From Candidatus Homeothermus arabinoxylanisolvens (GTDB lineage: Bacteria > Bacteroidota > Bacteroidia > Bacteroidales > Muribaculaceae): a stretch of 46,225 bases of DNA. The stretch covers positions 1 through 46,225 of the forward strand of contig LUJO01000045.1 of NCBI GenBank assembly GCA_001689405.1, in the 5' to 3' direction. This document shows, in pieces, positions 44,116 to 46,225 of this stretch. The number at the start of each line of letters is the position of its first letter. The first letter of the stretch is position 1. Both the position numbers and the translations under genes were made by a program. Below the pieces are notes generated by a model. It ran no database searches. It had not been told where the DNA came from and saw only the letters and a list, made by a program, of their open reading frames with translations.

Positions 44116-44123
44116 TAAATTTG
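44116..44123 (+). promoter_or_regulatory. upxY locus promoter -7 box (inside invertible segment)
   Basis: TAAATTTG, an exact TAnnTTTG match, with TTG 18 nt before it. The transcript would start with the right repeat, which folds as a 7-bp hairpin with a CGT loop, followed by a leader of about 300 nt. Confidence 0.75.
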
Positions 44124-44136
44124 CACCTATCTAAGT

Positions 44137-44154
44137 ATCTCTTCGTAAGAGATA
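44137..44154 (-). repeat. Right inverted repeat of the invertible promoter
   Basis: ATCTCTTCGTAAGAGATA, exact reverse complement of 43961-43978. The central triplet is CGT here and ACG in the left copy, so the two sites have opposite orientation, which is required for inversion rather than deletion. Confidence 0.85.
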
Positions 44155-44160
44155 TTGAAA

Positions 44161-44232
44161 ATGAGCCTGATCATAGGACGTAGGCAGAGGGGTACTTTCC
44201 GAGCCCATGTATATGGAGACGAAAGCGATTAG
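44161..44232 (+). CDS. Possible 23-codon leader ORF
   Basis: ATG at 44161 opens a 23-codon frame (MSLIIGRRQRGTFRAHVYGD, then ESD) ending in TAG at 44230-44232. It begins about 30 nt after the predicted transcript start in the upxY leader. There is no homology I recognise; the position suggests a leader peptide, but chance frames this short are common. Confidence 0.3.
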   Translation: MSLIIGRRQRGTFRAHVYGDESD

Positions 44233-44283
44233 AGACAAAAACGCACAATGCTTTTTGTAGACTAACTACCTGAATCTTGCTTC

Positions 44284-44349
44284 ACTCCGGTTTGCTTGAC
44301 TGAACCGGGGTGGGGGAGGCAGAAATCTGCCTGAACTATACGGCAGGCA
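44284..44349 (+). promoter_or_regulatory. Structured upxY leader with competing hairpins
   Basis: A 9-bp stem joins ACTCCGGTT (44284-44292) to AACCGGGGT (44303-44311) with one G-U pair. Next, AGGCAG (44317-44322) can pair with CTGCCT (44327-44332), but CTGCC (44327-44331) can instead pair with GGCAG (44342-44346). The two pairings exclude each other. In Bacteroides, UpxY proteins act on the 5' leader of their own operon, so such structure would be expected. Confidence 0.4.
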
Positions 44350-44357
44350 TGCAGAAG

Positions 44358-44376
44358 CGCCGGTAGTACGGCGTCC
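44358..44376 (+). repeat. Half copy of the intergenic repeat (left arm only)
   Basis: CGCCGGTAGTACGGCGTCC matches the left arm of copy 2 at 17 of 19 positions. No right arm follows, so it cannot form the full palindrome. Confidence 0.45.
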
Positions 44377-44430
44377 ATGCCACAGACATAGCGGCTATTT
44401 TAACAACGGCTTTTTTATTGATCCGTCATA

Positions 44431-44958
44431 ATGAATGACTTGGTTCATTGGTATGGCGTGAAGTCGCCAAAGGTATTTGACACCGAGCGGTGTCTGACCC
44501 CGTTGTGCGAATCTGTCTATCTACCTAAAATAATACGTCGCGATGCCGACGGACATCAGCTTGCGCCAAAGGCTCTTATTGCCGGCCTGATGTTTATCCG
44601 CGCCACCGAGGACACGGCGCTTCGTCTTGAAAAAGACAGCCATGACCCTGTCAACAGGATGTCGCCCTTCTGGATATACCGCAACATCGCCGGCGACCGC
44701 ATTCAGGCTATCTCCGAGCGAGAGATGAACCTGTTCAGACTACTTACCGTCAATGACACCACACGTTGCGAAGTCTACCGCAAGGACGATTTCAGGACGG
44801 GCGACCGTGTGCGCATCAAGTCCGGGCCCTTCGAAGGTTACACTGGTTATGCACGCCGCATACGCCGCGACAAGCATGTGGTGGTGGAGATCGAGGGCAT
44901 TTGCGCCATAGCGCTTCCATTCATACATCCCGACCTGCTCGAAAAGTTATCCGAATAG
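44431..44958 (+). CDS. upxY: UpxY-type NusG-like transcription antiterminator
   Basis: This 175-residue protein is a specialised NusG paralog. It has an N-terminal NGN-like domain (HWYGVKSPKVFDTERCLTPLCESVYLPKIIRRDADGHQLAPKALIAGLMFIRAT) and a C-terminal KOW domain (FRTGDRVRIKSGPFEGYTGYARRIRRDKHVVVEIEGICAIALPFIHPDLLEKL). In Bacteroides fragilis, UpxY proteins are the first gene of each capsule locus and prevent early termination of that locus only. Length and position fit. It is preceded by the invertible promoter and followed, with the stop overlapping the next start, by the UpxZ-position gene. Confidence 0.88.
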   Translation: MNDLVHWYGVKSPKVFDTERCLTPLCESVYLPKIIRRDADGHQLAPKALIAGLMFIRATEDTALRLEKDSHDPVNRMSPFWIYRNIAGDRIQAISEREMNLFRLLTVNDTTRCEVYRKDDFRTGDRVRIKSGPFEGYTGYARRIRRDKHVVVEIEGICAIALPFIHPDLLEKLSE

Positions 44959-45575
44959 TGTACCGACTTATTGATACACCGATTGATAATAATGCCGCGT
45001 CATCGACGCCGATGTCGCTCGACTGCTTATTGTCAACGCCTGTCGACGCCTCATTGAGCGATGAAGCCTTATGCTCGCTGGTTGATGGCGCCAACTCCCT
45101 TTATTTTCAGCTTGACGAAGAGGAGGCCGACACATCGTCGGTCATGGGTGTCGTCGACCTGCTTTACGACGAACTTACGCGACGTATCGATGCCTCGGCC
45201 GAGATACAGCTTGTCTCACCGCTGCTCCGTGCACTCTATGACGCCATTTACGGCCGCGACATAGACACGCAGGGCGGCGATGACCGCGTGTACTTCTACA
45301 TGGACGCCACGGCCCGCATGGTCGACAGCTACCGCCGCCGGCCCATGCTTGACGAGCACGCCTACATATTTCACCTCACCTCGCTCATGCCCTGCATGCT
45401 CCCCGACGAGCTACAGGCAGTGCGCTCCGAAGTAGCCGCCATCGTCGGCCGCTGGACCCCGTCCCACGACCCGGCCGCTATGTGCAGCCCCGACTGCACT
45501 CCCGCCGAGTCACGTCGCCGCGCCTCCACCCTGCACCGCCTCCGCCTCTACCTCCCCGACCTCGTCGGAATATAA
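44958..45575 (+). CDS. Protein at the UpxZ position, unknown family
   Basis: This 205-residue protein starts at a GTG whose G is the last base of the upxY TAG; an alternative ATG is at 45012 (187 residues). It is acidic and helical, with the segment LCSLVDGANSLYFQLDEEEAD (about 36-56) and FHLTSLMPCMLPDELQAVRSEVAAIVGRW. In Bacteroides capsule loci the second gene, upxZ, encodes an inhibitor of other loci's UpxY proteins. Position and size fit and the ANSLYF segment loosely recalls it, but I cannot confirm homology. The last third uses C-ending codons more heavily than neighbouring genes. An extension upstream of 44958 in the same frame overlaps upxY and is unlikely. Confidence 0.65.
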   Translation: MYRLIDTPIDNNAASSTPMSLDCLLSTPVDASLSDEALCSLVDGANSLYFQLDEEEADTSSVMGVVDLLYDELTRRIDASAEIQLVSPLLRALYDAIYGRDIDTQGGDDRVYFYMDATARMVDSYRRRPMLDEHAYIFHLTSLMPCMLPDELQAVRSEVAAIVGRWTPSHDPAAMCSPDCTPAESRRRASTLHRLRLYLPDLVGI

Positions 45576-45638
45576 AATATAATTCAGGGGGTAATCCTGT
45601 ATTCCCTGTGTCTGAGCGATCAAAATAACTGTCACATA

Positions 45639-46225
45639 ATGAAAGTAGTATTGCTTGCGGGCGGCTTTGGCTCGCGGATATCAGAGGAATCGCAGTTCAA
45701 GCCGAAGCCGATGATAGAGATAGGCGGTATGCCCATATTATGGCATATCATGAAGGAGTATGCCTATTACGGCCACACCGAGTTTATAATCTGCGCCGGC
45801 TACCGTCAGGAATACATCAAGGAGTGGTTTGCCAACTATTTCCTGCACAATTCCGATGTCACTTTCGATTACCGCGATAATAAAAACGAAATGACAGTGC
45901 ACTGCAGCAATTGCGAGCCGTGGAAGGTGACTGTTGTCGATACCGGCTACAACACCATGACCGGCGGCCGCATAAAGCGCGTGCAGAAATATGTGGGTAA
46001 CGAGCCGTTTTTCATGACTTACGGCGACGGCGTTTGCGATGTTGACATCAACAAGCTGCTCGAATTCCACAAAAGCCACGGCAAAATAGCCACCTTGACC
46101 GCCGTGAAACTTGCGCAGGACAAAGGGATACTGAACATAGGCGGCGACTATGCTGTAAAATCGTTCCGCGAAAAGAACATAGGCGACGGCGCGCCGATCA
46201 ACGCCGGATACATGGTTCTTGAGCC
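45639..46225 (+). CDS. rfbF: Glucose-1-phosphate cytidylyltransferase (partial, 3' end beyond window)
   Basis: The first 195 codons are in the window. The protein makes CDP-glucose, the first step to CDP-3,6-dideoxyhexoses and related deoxysugars of O-antigen and capsule. The nucleotidyltransferase signature MKVVLLAGGFGSRISEESQFKPKPMIEIGGMPILWHIMK is at the very N terminus (about 1-39), and MTYGDGVCDVDI (about 126-137) holds the metal-binding Asp. CPWKVTVVDTGYNTMTGGRIKRV-like text (NCEPWKVTVVDTGYNTMTGGRI) is typical of RfbF. It is the third gene of the polysaccharide locus; the matching CDP-glucose dehydratase (rfbG) would be expected just past the window. Confidence 0.93.
   Translation, partial: MKVVLLAGGFGSRISEESQFKPKPMIEIGGMPILWHIMKEYAYYGHTEFIICAGYRQEYIKEWFANYFLHNSDVTFDYRDNKNEMTVHCSNCEPWKVTVVDTGYNTMTGGRIKRVQKYVGNEPFFMTYGDGVCDVDINKLLEFHKSHGKIATLTAVKLAQDKGILNIGGDYAVKSFREKNIGDGAPINAGYMVLE

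Larger units (their letters stand above)
43961..44154 (+). promoter_or_regulatory. Invertible (phase-variable) promoter segment, ON orientation
   Basis: Two perfect 18-bp inverted repeats enclose 158 bp. The segment carries TTG (44095-44097), 18 nt, then TAAATTTG (44116-44123) reading outward to the right; transcription would begin near 44130, just inside the right repeat. Downstream is upxY and a polysaccharide gene. This is the known layout of Bacteroides capsule promoters switched by serine or tyrosine invertases. No opposing TAnnTTTG box was seen inside. No invertase gene lies in the window, so the enzyme would act in trans. Confidence 0.8.
43782..44430. other. Regulatory region between valS and upxY
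   Basis: A 649-nt gap. It holds the valS promoter (43808-43815), the invertible segment (43961-44154), a possible 23-codon leader ORF (44161-44232), hairpins at 44284-44311 and 44317-44349, and a half copy of the intergenic repeat (44358-44376). No longer gene was found. Confidence 0.75.

Noticed and set aside
44137..44154. Simple transcription terminator hairpin
   Set aside because: It has no T run, only a 3-nt loop, and an exact inverted copy at 43961; a recombination site explains it better.
44401..44430. Terminator just before upxY
   Set aside because: Six T's are present at 44411-44416 but no convincing stem precedes them.
44766..44957. Upstream extension of the UpxZ-position gene
   Set aside because: It overlaps upxY in another frame; a GTG touching the upxY stop is the better start.

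Overview
The window looks like a chromosomal segment of a gut-type Bacteroidales bacterium, probably near Muribaculaceae. This placement is inferred, not searched. The grounds are family content typical of the order (Bacteroidales-type omega subunit, BamD, DUF4301, GldB-like lipoprotein, class II NrdJ, UpxY-type antiterminator), many copies of the Bacteroidales -7 promoter box TAnnTTTG just upstream of genes, and the near absence of Shine-Dalgarno sequences. No rRNA, tRNA, CRISPR array, transposase or phage gene was seen.

Layout. 1-301: a palindromic intergenic repeat and the rpsO terminator. 302-2059: rpsO, then an rpoZ-like/bamD operon, all on the minus strand. 2060-8833: plus-strand genes for a PASTA protein, an RluD-type pseudouridine synthase, an acyltransferase, a membrane metallophosphoesterase, Tex and a short FolK. 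8809-10286: bioB (minus) and a small membrane protein (plus) from facing-away promoters. 10291-18405: a three-gene FtsX/MacB-type ABC operon (minus) with a candidate sigma-54 promoter, divergent from an NtrC-type regulator and histidine kinase that probably control it. 18446-24975: NDH-2, a large TPR protein, DUF4301, an Eis-like acetyltransferase and a secreted thioredoxin. 24997-29298: an ECF sigma factor, a 57-residue small gene divergent from it, a GldB-like lipoprotein, a cell-wall amidase and an MCE protein. 29639-41153: dnaA, an 82-residue unknown, an M16 peptidase, a nitroreductase, B12-dependent ribonucleotide reductase and 4-alpha-glucanotransferase. 41154-43781: valS. 43782-46225: a regulatory region followed by upxY, a UpxZ-position gene and the start of rfbF, the beginning of a surface polysaccharide locus that runs off the window.

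The most striking feature is at 43961-44154. Two perfect 18-bp inverted repeats, each itself a dyad, enclose 158 bp that carries one outward-facing TAAATTTG promoter aimed at upxY. This is the architecture of phase-variable, invertible capsule promoters in Bacteroides, here captured in the ON orientation. In the flipped state the same promoter would point at valS. The transcribed leader also holds a possible 23-codon uORF, competing hairpins and a half copy of the intergenic repeat.

Other notable points are the candidate sigma-54 promoter of the ABC operon with a GAFTHA variant in its likely activator, the unannotated small gene at 25887, a bidirectional terminator that overlaps the thioredoxin stop codon, and paired dyad motifs upstream of nrdJ.
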